64,000 bases of DNA. Origin: Chinchilla lanigera (Eukaryota; Chordata; Mammalia; Rodentia; Chinchillidae). The notes under the pieces are model-generated. The model searched no databases, was not told where the DNA came from, and was given only the letters and a program-made list of their open reading frames with translations. The translations under genes and the position numbers were made by a program. Position 1 is the stretch's first letter, and the number at the start of each line of letters is the position of its first letter. Shown one piece after another: positions 1 to 12,548 of this stretch. Location of the stretch: NCBI RefSeq assembly GCF_000276665.1, contig NW_004955416.1, positions 4,232,623 to 4,296,622 on the forward strand, in the 5' to 3' direction.

Positions 1-96
1 TTTTTTTTTTTGGTTTTTCTCCGGTACCGGGAACCGAGCTCATGACCTTGCGCTTGCCAGGCAGGCGCTTTGCCACTGAGCTAAATCCCCAGCCCC
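1..96 (-). repeat. ID-type tRNA-derived SINE, near full length
   Basis: The reverse complement starts GGGGCTGGGGATTTAGCTCA, an A-box region like tRNA-Ala. It continues through GCGCCTGCCTGGCAAGC and a B-box-like AGCTCGGTTCCCGG to GGTACCGG and an A-rich tail (the T run at position 1). The tail runs off the window edge. The ID head is almost undamaged, so the copy looks young. Confidence 0.85.
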
Positions 97-889
97 TGTC
101 TTTTTCTTTTTCATAGCAAGGTCTTGGAATATGCACTTTGGAAAAGGGGAAATGTGGCTATCTCACCTATACCTATATCATCTTGTTAATATTTTAGATC
201 TATTTTACTATACAATTTCAAACAAACAAACTTTTAATGTGAATTGTCAATAGTGGTATTGATTTTTGTGGAAAACATAAACAATAACAATAAAACAAAT
301 TTTTATTTCATTTACACAAGTGAAGTATGATAATAAAAACTATACCTGTGTGGACTAATTTTCAGCCTGGCAATGAATTATAGCACTAAAACTTAGACTT
401 CTTGAAATATCCAAGAATCCAATCAGGCTTTCATACATTCATTCATTCATTGACCAGCAAATCATCTAAAAGTTTTCGTTGTAATGTGCCAGTACAAAAA
501 AAGACATTTATTTTACCAAGATGGAAAGACGTTTGCAAGTCGATAACTCCACTAATGGCAAGGAGTAAGGCACACATAATGCACAACTCCACATAGGCCT
601 CTGTTTCTCTCCTTAAGAATGAGCCAGGGAATGAGGAAGGTAGTCTGGGTGCTGTGGCCCCATCTCCAATGGTTCAGCAGACTCTGGGTAATGACTATCC
701 CAAACATCACCAGCAGGCCAAGTATCACCAGCAGGCCTGGTCAGGCTCTGATGGTCCCACACTACATTAACTACAGCATTGTGCTCTGACCACCCACAGC
801 TATAATTTATGTCACTGGGTGAAGGCTGGAGGGGAAAGAGGAAGAGTAATTACTACGTATCAACCTTGTTCACATGGGATAGGCTGCTT

Positions 890-1000
890 TACATATTCTA
901 ATCTATCTGGTCCCTCTCCACCCAGACAGTTCTACCCATTTAACAGATGAAGATTTTACAACGTTAAACAATTCGCCCAAAGCAACAGTGCTAAGTGGCA
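890..1000 (-). repeat. MIR fragment
   Basis: CCATTTAACAGATGAAG, then AAACAATTCGCCCAAAG and a CTAAGTGG end, follows the reverse complement of the MIR core and 5' half, at high divergence. Recognised by eye. Confidence 0.45.
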
Positions 1001-2558
1001 TCCTGTTTATCACACTCACATCTACCTGAACAGAAGTTGTTCATGGGTCACTAAGGCTGCCCACTTTTCTTTTTTGTGTTGAGTAGAGGAATGACAAAAC
1101 TTCACAAGGTAAGTCATTATCCAGGCACTGATAATTTTGTGTGTACTTTATCTGCTACCATCTCCCCTCCTCCTCACTCATCCTGTCCAGGATGTGTCAA
1201 TGTAACTGTAGTACTCAGATGACAATTTTCAGTATTTGGGATTAGTGTTTTGTTATAAAGTCAGTACAACACCCTTATTTTATTAAATCGCATAGCATCT
1301 AGAAACTTAAAATAAATGACTCTACTTATCAGGATAAATTTAGAGATCCAAAAGAAAAAGCAAAATATGAGGTGTGTGTAGTCGCACACAGAGTACAGAG
1401 GGTCCAGAGGGCGAAGACAGCTGTGCACGGAGAAGGCCGGGCCCAACCACATGTCCCTGTCTCTGGTCCTGCTAGGTTTGTTCCAAGTGCCCACAGTGTG
1501 GATTTCAGATGTAATCCCAACAGAAGTGACAAAATCCAAAACCACAGGCGCAAACACTGGCTTTCAAGTGCTTTAGGAACAGAGACATTTGTTTAAGTAA
1601 CCACTGTTTTAAAATTGCATACATAGTAACACCAAAATAAACAGCTTGCAATGCTGTTTATTTTAAGATACACAATAGCAATGTAAAGTGTGGCGTGCCC
1701 TAGATCCAGGGAGCCCGAGCATAATTTATAGTTGTAGAGAACCCTAGGAGGACTCAACTACACGCCAGGACTGTCTACTTCCTGATTAGATAACAGTGAA
1801 GGTCAGAACGCATTGCTTTTTGTGCAGCAAAGAGCAAACAAGCCACCACAAAGCCCCTGCTCCTCCTGCTTGCTGTGAATTATGAATCAGGTCCTGTGGA
1901 GAGCAGCGTTTGCCAAGTCTCCGCTACAAAGCGTGTATTAATCACAGGTCCTGAGGAAGGGTCAAGAGCACACAGTCTGACAAACCAGGAAACGAGCCTC
2001 CTCTGCGACCTCAGCTCCTTCAGTCTTGCCCCTCCCTGGACTGAAAACTGAAGAAGGAGAAGAAAGAGAAGAGAAAAACCCTGAAACAACACAAGCTGGC
2101 TGGGTGCTGAAACATATGTAAAGCTGAACTCCAAAGGCAAGCAGCTAGATCAAACAACCTGACATGTGGTCAAATCAGAAGAACTCAGTTTCTGGGTTAT
2201 TTTCACATCCCAGTCACCTTCTCCGCCCACTTTTTTTGCTCTTTCCTTCCCTCATCCAGGTGCTTTGGGGAAACCCTGGGGAGGCCTTTATTTTGGCTTC
2301 TCTCCTTCAGTCTTCAGCGGCATTGTTTGGTACTTTACCACCAAGTCTAGTGAAACGCCTGCAGCCCTAATGCTGTTCTTCAGGGCTTCCTGGTTTTGTT
2401 TTGCCACATCCTCAAGTTTAACTTGCCCCTTTGCCCTCACCCTCACCTGCCAAGGCAGAGGAAAACATAAAAATTTTTATCTTTTCCATATGCACTATTC
2501 CTCCTACATTATATTTGACTTTTGGAAACTAAAATATTGCTTCCCTAAAACTCTCTGG

Positions 2559-3170
2559 TAGGGGCTGAATTATATTACTCCAGATTTCATGTGCCAAAGC
2601 CATAATCTTCAGTAAGAGTGTACGGACTGTACTCCACTTTGATAGTTTCACTTAAGATGTTTCGGTGTGAAAGCCACACATACTCAAAACCATACAAGGA
2701 ATTCTGAATCCTTTCTGGGGCCGGCAATGTGCAGTACAATCTGTCTCCAGGTGCTAGGCAGCAGTGAGTTGCAGCTCCCAGCCAGCTACGCAATCCCGAG
2801 AGAAAACAACTGAGTCTGTAGTGCTATGTGGTTATGTCATGATGTTTGTAGGTTAGGTGGATTCAATGCACTTTGGTATGTGTTATTTTCAATTTTTAAT
2901 AAGTACTTAGAGTGCAAAATTGGAGATCTTACAAGAGGGAGAGAGAGTGCTGCTTCTGTCTCCCCCTGCACACAGAGAAGACTACACAGGTAACAGAAGG
3001 GGAGATGGATGACTGCAGCCAGAGAAAGAACCTTTACCAGACAGCAACCCTGCCAGCACTATGAGCCTGGACCTTCCAACATCCAGAACAATGAGGAAAT
3101 ACCGTTCTGTTATTTCAGCCACCTGGTCCATGGCATTTTGTTATAGTAGCTCAAAGAGACTAATATACTC
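2559..3170 (+). repeat. MLT1-type (ERVL-MaLR) solo LTR, interrupted
   Basis: The left part (2559-2627) begins GGGGCTGAATTATATTACTCC and resembles the MLT1 LTR start. The right part (about 2930-3170) has the characteristic LTR tail: AACCCTGCCAGCAC, CCAGAACAATGAGGAAAT, TTCTGTTATTTCAGCCACC and GACTAATATAC. The ~300 bp between them is a different element. This is an old, decayed solo LTR with no internal viral coding sequence. Confidence 0.6.
2628..2928 (+). mobile_element. DNA-transposon (MITE-like) fragment inserted in the LTR
   Basis: The segment carries GGTGCTAGGCAGCAGTGAG, TTGCAGCTCCCAGCCAGC and TACGCAATCCCGAG, then TTTGTAGGTTAGGTGGATTC and AATGCACTTTGG. I recognise these as a common mammalian cut-and-paste element consensus (Tigger/Charlie class), but cannot name the family with certainty. 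It splits the LTR, so it inserted later. Confidence 0.5.
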
Positions 3171-3744
3171 TTCTGCTGAAGTCATTCATGCACTCTTCCT
3201 GCTTGTCAGTCCCTTGGGAGTCAAAGGCAAGCGTCCAGACTATTCTGTCCTTTTTCCTATCTTATTCCTTACTCTCACCTTCTACTTAAGCCTTTCTAGG
3301 AACCTTCCACCTGAAGTTCACAGCATGTGCTGCCATGTTCTCCACCTTGTTTCCAGGACAATGGGGACCCCTAAGTGACCCTCATTCCCCCTACAAGTTC
3401 TGTAGGCTCTGGGACATTCCACTCTACCATATCATATGACCTCACTTAGAAAGGTTTCCGTATGTATGGCAAAGACCTTCCTAATTTCTCGTCTCTCTGA
3501 ATCCCAATGTCATCCATCTCTACTTTCCCAGCTCTCAGACCCTACAATGCTCCCTTCCTGCTTCCCCTTCCTTCCTAAAGATCTGCGCCTGGACTTGTAA
3601 CCTGTGTGTGTTTCCGGTGTTTGCAGTAAACAACACACTTTCTCTCCCCAGTACCCAGCATAGCTCTTCATTAAAATAAAATGTATTATCCTATATTAAA
3701 AATGCAGTATATATTATATAGAAAACTTCAAATGCAAAAAAGTT

Positions 3745-4170
3745 TAAAAAGTCGTGACCCAGATTTTACTACCCCAGCAGAATCTGTCATACATTTTCTA
3801 TATATATAAATATATATCCATATATATTTCACTTTACAAGACTGGAATTATAGTGCTTGTACTGCCCTATTTTATTTCACCTAACAATACATTGAGATTT
3901 TCCCATATCTCAAAAATTTTTACTAATATCATTTTTAATAACATATTATTAGTTGAGAACATTCTACTAGGATCTTTTATATTTGGCAATTTAAGTGGTG
4001 TTCAATGTTTTATTTTTATAAATAATACCTTTACATATAATCTTGCATAATTTTGTGTATATTTCTTATTTCTTTATGACCAACTTTTAGAAACTGAATC
4101 ACTGGATTAGAATGTGTTTTTTATATACATATTATCAATTTAAATTTCAGGAAGCCCATTTTGATTGTCA
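3745..4170 (+). repeat. L1M/HAL1-type LINE 3' UTR fragment
   Basis: The stretch runs through TATTTCACCTAACAATAC, ATTTGGCAATTTAAGTGG and GAAACTGAATCACTGGATTAG. It follows the old L1M pattern in which a mid-UTR segment ends in 'gaattgctgggtcaaag'-like sequence. It is AT-rich and highly diverged, and is called by pattern only. Confidence 0.45.
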
Positions 4171-4671
4171 TTAAATTGGGTATTTTTTCCACACTGAACA
4201 TTATATTTTTCTGTTGTTTCTAGCAAACAAAATTTTCTGTTGCTGATCTGTAAAACATTATTCGGTTACTAGCAAGATTAAACACTTATTAAATGCCTAC
4301 TGGCCATTTGTATTTTGTTTGTGAATGGATTTATTCATCCTTCATTTTTCAACTCTTTCACTTTTCTCTTATTGATACATGTAATACTTATTTATTAAGA
4401 AATTCACTCTTCCTGTTACATGATGTTGCAAATATTTTCACTAGTTTAATGTTTGCCTCTATTTTGTGTATGGTGTTTTCTTGACATTCAAAAGCTCTTA
4501 CTTTTCATTTTTATTTAACTTAATCACTCACTATTCTCCATTATAATTCCATTGTTTTTATGCTCCAAAAAGATTTCACTAAATAAAGGAAAGAGAAATA
4601 GTCATATCACTTCAAAGAAGTCTTACATATGGAATTTATTTTTGAATATTGATTGATTCTTTTTTTTAAAG

Positions 4672-4707
4672 AGTTGGACCAAAAAAAAAAAAAAAAAACA
4701 GTTGGAC
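4672..4707 (+). repeat. A18 tract flanked by an 8-bp direct repeat
   Basis: AGTTGGAC at 4672-4679 is repeated at 4700-4707, with C, eighteen A and another C between them. This looks like a bodiless poly(A) retroinsertion or a microsatellite expansion inside a short duplication. Confidence 0.6.
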
Positions 4708-4823
4708 AATTACCCAAAAACTATTAAGTGATATGAATATGACTTCTCAAATGACTTGTAGTGCCTGTAAAATTAATAAATGTCCCTCTCTATTTGGGTT
4801 GATTTGTGGATTTATTTTTCAAG

Positions 4824-5006
4824 NNNNNNNNNNNNNNNNNNNNNNNNNNNNNNNNNNNNNNNNNNNNNNNNNNNNNNNNNNNNNNNNNNNNNNNNNNNNN
4901 NNNNNNNNNNNNNNNNNNNNNNNNNNNNNNNNNNNNNNNNNNNNNNNNNNNNNNNNNNNNNNNNNNNNNNNNNNNNNNNNNNNNNNNNNNNNNNNNNNNN
5001 NNNNNN
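4824..5006. other. assembly gap (183 N)
   Basis: This is a run of unknown bases. Base composition changes across it: AT-rich DNA on the left, C/T-rich DNA on the right from about 5.1 kb. Confidence 0.99.
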
Positions 5007-8000
5007 TTTATTAGTACAAGATCTCCCACATTTTTCTTTTTCAAAAATATCTTGACTTCTCTTAGACACTGTATTACTCAGATGAACTGCAGATTTGCTT
5101 TCCTGCCCTACTCCCAGGAAAGCGTATCTAACTGGAAACTTCCTGTCCCTCACTGAAAGAATTCCGTGGACTATCCCTGTGCAGCGTGACGTCAGGCCAG
5201 GCTTAGTTAGGTCTGTCCTACTATCTGCTGTCATCCTTCTTGCTCCCGCTTCCTGGCCCGGTCTGAGAAAGGATGACACAATATGGAGAGATCATTCCAC
5301 CCAGGGTCTCTGCCCCCAGGCTGTACCTATGCACTGACCCCTGTCACACCCTACAGAGCTCCCAGGCCTGCTTTGGAGAAGCCCCATCCAGCATCCCCAT
5401 AAAACGTGTGTTCCATCTCACTGTTCCACCCAGCTGAGTGCTGATCTCCCATCTTTTTCCTCCTGAGACTGCATAACCCACTGTCATTCTCTCTGCCTCA
5501 CACCTTCACGCCAGCCTCCCCTCTGGGTCCCTCCCTTCTGCTCTGCACCTGACCCAACTGACACACCTCTGCTGAAACCCTCAACTCCAAGCCCTTGTCT
5601 TCTGTTCTTCCTTGGTTCCCTCCCAACTTCACCAGTTTACTCTTCAGCTTCCAGAATTCAAAGGTAGACCATGACCCTTGAGTGCCAAATGCAAAGGCTT
5701 ATTTTTAGTCATCACTGTCCTTGATCTTTCTACAGAATCTACTTCCCCTACCTTGAAATTCCTTCCCATCCCACATCATTTTGTTATGTTCATATTGGTC
5801 TTCATTTCTGTTCATTACTCTCTTCCCTAACCCTTTAATGTAGTCTCTCAAAGGACCCTAACTCCCTTCTCTTTGTCTGTACTCTCTCTCTTACTAACCT
5901 TTATCCAGTCCCAGAGTTTCAAACATTACCTCTATGAAGTTCAGCCTCTACTGTCAAACTATTGCACTGCCACAACCAACTTCACAGAAATTTCTCAACC
6001 CAGACATCTGGTTAGCTGATCTAAACCTCAATGTACCTTTCAAACGTTTCCTCAGTGGTCACCTGTTCCTGGTTTATGCTTCTGCCAAAGCAGATTCTGT
6101 CTAAAGAGTTGCAATATTTGAAGATCTGATTGAAAAACTGAAGGGCAACTGATTTAGCATCCAGGTTGAAATTTCCTCAGGGATAAAATTATAATCCTAT
6201 GAGTCTATTGCTGTGATGAGCTAATTTAGCACCTAGCACAGGATTCCTTCACCTTCCCTACACTGGGGCTATGCGATGTCAGTTTAGAGATGTAAAACTG
6301 CTCTTGACACCAGCATGACCAGCATGAACCACGGCAGGCTAGTGACCACTTAACTGTCAGGACAAACAGCTATGGGCAAAGATGTCCAAATCCTCTCTTG
6401 GTTTGTCTGAATGCTAGAACAACGCAACCAAGAATAAGTTTATTTAGAGGTTAATTTGCAGTCCCCTAGTGCTTTCTGATAAACTTGAGTGTGCACATCT
6501 TTAAATATCATGTCTACTTTCCGGATCCCACCGCAACTAGGCCACACATGCTGTCCGTGGTCTGTGAGACTTCTGCCCCTTTCCTGGGCACGGCATGCTA
6601 TCTGTAGGGTTTGATCTCCCAAACTGAGGTCCAAAGACACAAGTACAGTGTTTTTCTCTGATGAGTGTTTTACCTATATGCAAGTTCAGGTTTCATAGAG
6701 CTAAGAGAGAGCAAATAAATTATTCCAGGGGATTAGATGAGAACATTGATGGACATAACTGGATACCTGCATAGTATCTTGCCCTTTTCAAAGGACTACT
6801 TCTAGTCTCAGCTAATCCTCAAGGCAGTAAGGTGAGAAACAGACACTGGTGTAACTTAAAGGAGTGGCGTTACAGATCCTGGGCAGCAACGGGCTGAAAC
6901 AGGCTGAGGACTTGCGTCAAGGAATCCTGTTTGGTCCCAATTTCACCGCCTCCGGTACATAGCCGTATAAATATAAAGACTGACTTCGCTGTGGCCAGAA
7001 AGTTTTGTTTTTGTAAACACAGAAAAATAAGAGTGTCCTCACTACTTAAAGGGAGGAAAATCACTGATTTTGTTTTCTTTAATTAATTATAAACATTTCC
7101 GTTGTCTATTCCAAAAGAGTCCCACCTGAGATTCATGAGCATTTAAACACCACTTTCTTTAACTGATTATCTGACTTTAAATAAGCATGAGGGTATTTGG
7201 GAGTAGCAGTGAGAGAAGTATGCAAGGACCAGTGAGCATTATGTCACTATGTCACTTTTTCTTCAAATTTGCCCTGAAAAGTATGTATAATAGACATATA
7301 TTATATATGAATTATATATTACATGTGTTATATATACTCCTGCGTGTTACATATTATATATGTATTCTATATGTGTGTATATGTATATATTACATATATG
7401 CCTTTCCACATGGACATTTAGGCACACAAGCACTTAGACAGTTTATCAGAGAACATAAAAGCTTTGGGACTAAGTCATAGAGGGGTGCTCATCAAACAAA
7501 CAGCCACCAAGTAATCAGTAAGATTTTATAATACAGGCCTCAACTTATGGCTCTGCAGAAGCAAATGCGAACACTGAGCCTATAATTGACTAATAATGAC
7601 CCTGTATTCCCATGCTCTCCAACACCTTTTTTCCAAATCTCTGTGAAACAGTTTAAGACAAGTGCAAAGACTCATGAGCTGCCTGCAGGTATCCTGAAAT
7701 GCTGAAATGGAGCCTATAACTTTTCACCATGGGGAAAAAATAAGACTGCTTTTATGGAGAGCTCCAACACGTCACCAAACCTACAGGGAATAATCCAGTA
7801 TTCAACTCTTCTATTGATAAAAACCATTTTCTTTTTAAAAGACCAGTGTAGTGCCACTCCTAGCACATTGTCATATAGTTTACATCAGTTTATAATGGGG
7901 GCACATCACATATTCCTGAGAGAAATAAGCCATTTTTCTATAGTATTATGACCAAAGTCATGACAGTATCTCTTCCTAAATTACGAAAATATGGAGTTGC

Positions 8001-9339
8001 CATGTTTTTTCAAGCCAAAATTAATTCTGAGGTATCTGTGACTGTCTGGGAATGATGGGGAAATATATACATACATATAAACAGTTCTGTTATAATGTGA
8101 TCCTGGAGTATCAAAATCAAGAGTGGAAACAGGTTTGGAGCAGGAATTCATGAGAAGAGCACATTATTCGGCCAAGTTACACAAATGACATATCAGTAAA
8201 TTCAGGGGGTGATTAGAAGAGGGTTGATCACAGACCCATGTTAATTTTCTATAATGTTTAGAATAACTAGATAATAATATCTGTTCATCTCATCATTCCA
8301 GAATCCCACAATAGTACTCTCTTCAGTTCTAACTTGTGCGTGTGTGAGGACATTAAAGTCAGATTCAGTGAATATTCATGTTATCTATTACAATCAAGAA
8401 GTAAAACTAAAGTTTAAGAAAAATTATCTGCCATTATATTGTGACTTGACAACTTAGCCACTACTAGATAAAAGCAATTTAAATTTGTTCTGGCAGATGT
8501 GAGACCCTTCAGTTCAAAATATGAACAGCAAATGCACAAGCCTGGAAATGGCATTACTAGTATGTTTTAAGAGGATAATACACCTCTAATGGGTGCCAGT
8601 GATTGCTCTACGTACTGCAAACAAGTGCTCCCAACCAATTCAGAAAGCGGCTTGCACCACATACATGTAACAAGGCACATTCCACTCCACCAATCTAATG
8701 CCTCCTTCCCAAATCTCTGCTCCTTAGCAGGAGCAGTGGGCTAGATATCGTCTTTACACTCCATAATCTGTTCCAAATTGCAAAAACAGACTACAGCACA
8801 GAGGAAGCAGGACTTCTCCAGGAGTCCTCTGAAATCTGAGTAGGAACATGCTGAAGTCAGAATCAGTGCTGAACGTTAAGGTCACTGTGTGACCCTGTCT
8901 CGTACCAAAGCTATGGGACAGTCAGTGTTCTCCCAACCCACTCCATTTGGCCTTTAATTCCCAATAACTCCGCCTCTCCATCAAATGCTCTTGCAAACTG
9001 TGGTCATGTGGAATGAAGAAATGGAAATTTTTGCTATGATTTGAATGAATATTCAGGGATTTCACTAAGCAGCATTTAATGGTACTCTATTCTTAGAGTT
9101 TTTAAATAGCTGAATATTCAGATATGCACATGCCTTCTATTTTCCTTTATTCAAGGGTCCTCAATTCCCAATCTCTTTGAATGCTTTAACGTATTTTGAA
9201 ACAATTATTCTTCAAGTGATATTTTATGAGGCTGGGTGCTAAACTTTGTGCTAATAATTATTTTAGTTTCTTTTTGATGGTAATTTAATAAGCATTTCAT
9301 TCTTCAATCTTCTCACTCAATTACTTATTTTTTAAAAAT
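5007..9339. other. intronic DNA without recognised gene
   Basis: The first ~900 bp (5.1-6.0 kb) are pyrimidine-rich on the plus strand, unlike the flanks. At 7287-7400 there is an imperfect TATATA/TACATA-rich stretch. A faint MIR-like stretch may lie near 6.8 kb. Nothing else is recognised. Confidence 0.6.
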
Positions 9340-9689
9340 AGACTAATTTTTAGATTAATTTTAGCTTCATGGCAAAACTGAGAGGAAAGAACAGAGATTC
9401 CCCTTATATACACTTCCTCCACACGCACATAGCTCCACACACACCCACTCCTCAATATCTCCCACTAGAGTGCTACATTCGGTACAGTCAATGGACCTAC
9501 ACAAATGCACTGTTATCACTTGGAGACCTTAGTTTACAGTGGGGATCATTCTTGGTGGTGCACACGCTGTGGGTTTGGATAAATGTACAATGCCATGTGT
9601 CTACCATTGTGACGTGGTACAGTATCATTTCAGTGCCCCGAAAACCATCTATGCTCTATCCTCTACTGATTTCTATAAAAGGTCTGTCA
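9340..9689 (+). repeat. L1M-type LINE 3' UTR fragment
   Basis: The sequence follows the old L1M 3' UTR: TTTTAGCTTCATGGCAAAACTGAG, CAGAGATTCCCCTTATATAC, GTGGGTTTGGATAAATG, TGTCTACCATTGTGAC, CAGTGCCCCGAAAACC. It is well recognisable although diverged. A B1-dID SINE abuts its right end. Confidence 0.65.
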
Positions 9690-9872
9690 GGCTGGGCACA
9701 GTGTCATGTCTGCAGTCTCAGTTATTTGGGAGACTGAGGCAGAAAGATGGCAAGTTTAAGTCCAGCCTGGGCAATTCAGTGACTCAACAAGACCCTGCCT
9801 CAAAAGAAAATAAAAAGGAATGGGGATGTAGCTCAGTGGAAAGACTGTGGGTTCAATCCCCAGTACTGGGCG
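9690..9872 (+). repeat. B1-dID composite SINE
   Basis: The 5' part is B1/7SL-like (GCTGGGCACAGTG, GGGAGACTGAGGCAG, CCAGCCTGGGCAA, AAGACCCTGCCTC). After an A-rich linker it continues as a tRNA-like ID half (GGGGATGTAGCTCAGTGG ... GGGTTCAATCCCCAGTACT). That order (B1 then ID) defines B1-dID. The flanks GTCTGTCAG and GCCTGTCAG may be a decayed target-site duplication. Confidence 0.8.
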
Positions 9873-11504
9873 AGGGGGCGGGGAGCCTGTCAGCTCCTAG
9901 TCAGGTAGTTAATACTTTTACCTCACTCCTTTGTAAATGGGATTGCCTAATGTATTTCAAAATAGTCTTGTCATTTTTTGAAATGTTTTAACACCAGGGA
10001 GACCCCTGCATCTCATCCCCCTCATGAAAAGCCACTGTGCCTGCACTGCAGAAATGCCTGCCTTCGTGTGATTCAGAACCATGTGGACAAAAGTTGCTTC
10101 CTAAACCCCAAAGAAGTCTGGACCATGCATAAGCCCTCATTCTAAACCCCAGATTGGGACCACAAGAGAAAAGCTGCAGTGTGGCGGGATGCACCCCCAC
10201 CCCGGACAGACAATGTCAACTCAGTCATGCTTTTCTTTCTTCTAGAGGAGTTTCTAAGATTCAACACCACATTAAATTTTTGGCCTGTCTCTTTAATTTG
10301 AGAAATGGTAAAAACAACTACAGATGGCCCACAGAATTGACTTATATCTTCTATTCTTCACGGAAGAAAGGAGTAAGCAGAAACTCTGATAAAGGCAGAA
10401 GCTACAGTACGGAGGTTGCTATTACAGTTTTCTAGAGGTTCTCTGGTCAGCCAGTACAGAACACGCAGGCTTCCCTTTCCAGATGTTCTTTAAAACCAAC
10501 CAGCACCGCTGTACAGCCCCTGGTGATCACAGCCCTGGGTTCAGTACCCTCCTGTCCCAGTAAGGGCATGATGGATGCGTCATCAGATCTGAGCCTCAGA
10601 AACCTCTGGAATGACTATTCTTCCCACCCCAATCTTCTGCCCGTAGCCCTCAAAATCATTATGTAATAGGACGAACTCTCAAGCTTACAGTTAATTGGAA
10701 ACACTGCAAAAGAAGAGGAATGCTTAGGACAGCATGTCCACAAGAAAAATAAATCACCCAGCATTGTTATTTAATGCATTGTGACATCATTTCCTGAAAT
10801 TCAACAGAGATGACACCAGTTCAGGCAATCACCAGTATAAAGTTCCATTGAAATAACTCACAGATGTTTTCTTTCGGTAAGAAAAAAAAAAACAATGCAA
10901 AGGCGGTCTCACTCCAAGGCATGTTTGCGGGAATACCTCTCCCAGCCTTTCAGCCGTGTGCACTGCACATGCATTTCCATGTTGGCTCAGGAGCCCCACT
11001 TGTGTTCAGGGCACATTTGCATCTCTGAATAGAGCAAAGGCCATCTCATTGCTCGTGGAACAAGTAAGGTCAGTATTTCCTACTTGGTATTAACTTGGCT
11101 CATAACTATTAGCATTAAGTGCTGTAGGTCCATGTCAGAATCATGAAGGCATTAATTTCCAAGTAGCAATAACTAATATCCATGAAATGCTGATCTGAAT
11201 AACCACTCAAGGGTCTTAAAATGATGTCAAAGACCAGAAATTGTCACAATATCTTCAGGATACAGGATACCTTTTTGGAAATAGACAAGTGGAGAAACTG
11301 GGGTAAAGACGATCACACTGGGCAGTGCTAAATATGTAACCCTCATGATTCTGGGAACTACTAGAGGTCAAAAACTTACAGAAACCCAAATATACAACTG
11401 AAACTCAAAGCACTTGACATAGTACAGCGGGTTAGAGTTCACAAACTCAGTGCGCCATTTGAGCCACACGGGAAACCCTCCCAGCGAAGTAGGTCAGGTA
11501 TTTA

Positions 11505-11595
11505 CCATTTGCCTTCCAAAGGTAGAACGAGGTTCAGAGCAGCTGAATAATTTATCCCAGGTGAGAGAGTTGAAACCCAAGTTTTCTGATTTCAC
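11505..11595 (-). repeat. possible MIR fragment
   Basis: The order of ACCATTTGCC, GAACGAGGTTCAGAG, TTTATCCCAGGTGAGAG and TTGAAACCCAAG resembles reverse MIR. Divergence is high. Confidence 0.35.
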
Positions 11596-12095
11596 ACTTG
11601 GTGATGCCCTTAAAAAATCACGCATGTCAATTCCTGGTACAACAACAACAACAAAATCATGCCATGGTCTAGCAGAGTCTAGACCTCACCACTCTGAGAA
11701 AGCAGGTCTACGTTCTGTGAAACTGGAATGCCGGGAACGATGTGAAAAGGGCCCACAGAGGCATTCTGAACTACGCTATAATCAGTTTCTTCTCCGACCT
11801 CCAACCACCTCGGGAGGCTCACCAGTGCGCACCACCGCTCTCTCTAACACCCTCTTTCCTCTCTTGCTCTCTCCCTCTCTCATACTCTGACTGACCATCC
11901 ATGAGCAGCCATTAAATGTTGACAAGGCTTTAGACGGCATTTAGACCATTTTCTCTCCTACTAGAGATGTGTGCGATTTATTTTGGAAAAAATCTGGTCT
12001 CCTTAACTCCGACAGTACCAGGAAAGGGTATGGAAACATCAGATGCCCATGTGCATTGGTCAGAGCTGCAGCAATCCACTCTGCGAGATTAAGCT

Positions 12096-12290
12096 AGTCA
12101 GGCGTGGTAGTGTGCTCCTACAATCACCACAATGAGGGGGCTAGAGCAGGAGCATTGCAAGTTCAGTGCTTGGACAATTAGCAAAACCTGCACAATTTAG
12201 CAAAACGCTGTCTCAGAATAAAAAATAAGAGGGACTAGAGTTCAGTGTAGAGTGCTCCTGAGTCTCACTCCCAGTAACTGCCCCAAACTA
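12096..12290 (+). repeat. B1-dID composite SINE (decayed)
   Basis: CAGGCGTGGTAGTGTGCTCC and GAGCAGGAGCATTGCAAGTTC are followed by CTGTCTCAGAATAAAAAATAA and then a worn ID half (GGGACTAGAGTTCAGTG ... CTCCCAGTAACTG). Confidence 0.65.
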
Positions 12291-12505
12291 AATTAAACTA
12301 AGAATTATAGTTAATTTATAGTAAATACTTACTAGAAGAGTCAGGCCGGGGCCTGAACACTTTTTACACAAAATGGTCTGTTGCATATTCCAGACTCTGG
12401 GCTCTTAACCTACACACAGGACTCCCTCTTTCAAGAAAAGAAGCCACTTGGATCTGCCCAAAATAAAAAGACTAACTAAAAGGGAAAGCATCTAGGTCTC
12501 TCCCT

Positions 12506-12542
<37 letters not shown>
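12506..12542 (+). repeat. (TG)n microsatellite
   Basis: About eighteen uninterrupted TG units, followed by a mixed TATG/CACA stretch to about 12586. Confidence 0.95.

Positions 12543-12548
<6 letters not shown>

Noticed and set aside
2166..2561. 131-residue open frame upstream of the LTR
   Set aside because: No family resemblance, and it overlaps another open frame on the same strand.
4733..5279. open frames across the gap
   Set aside because: They exist only because N positions carry no stop codons.
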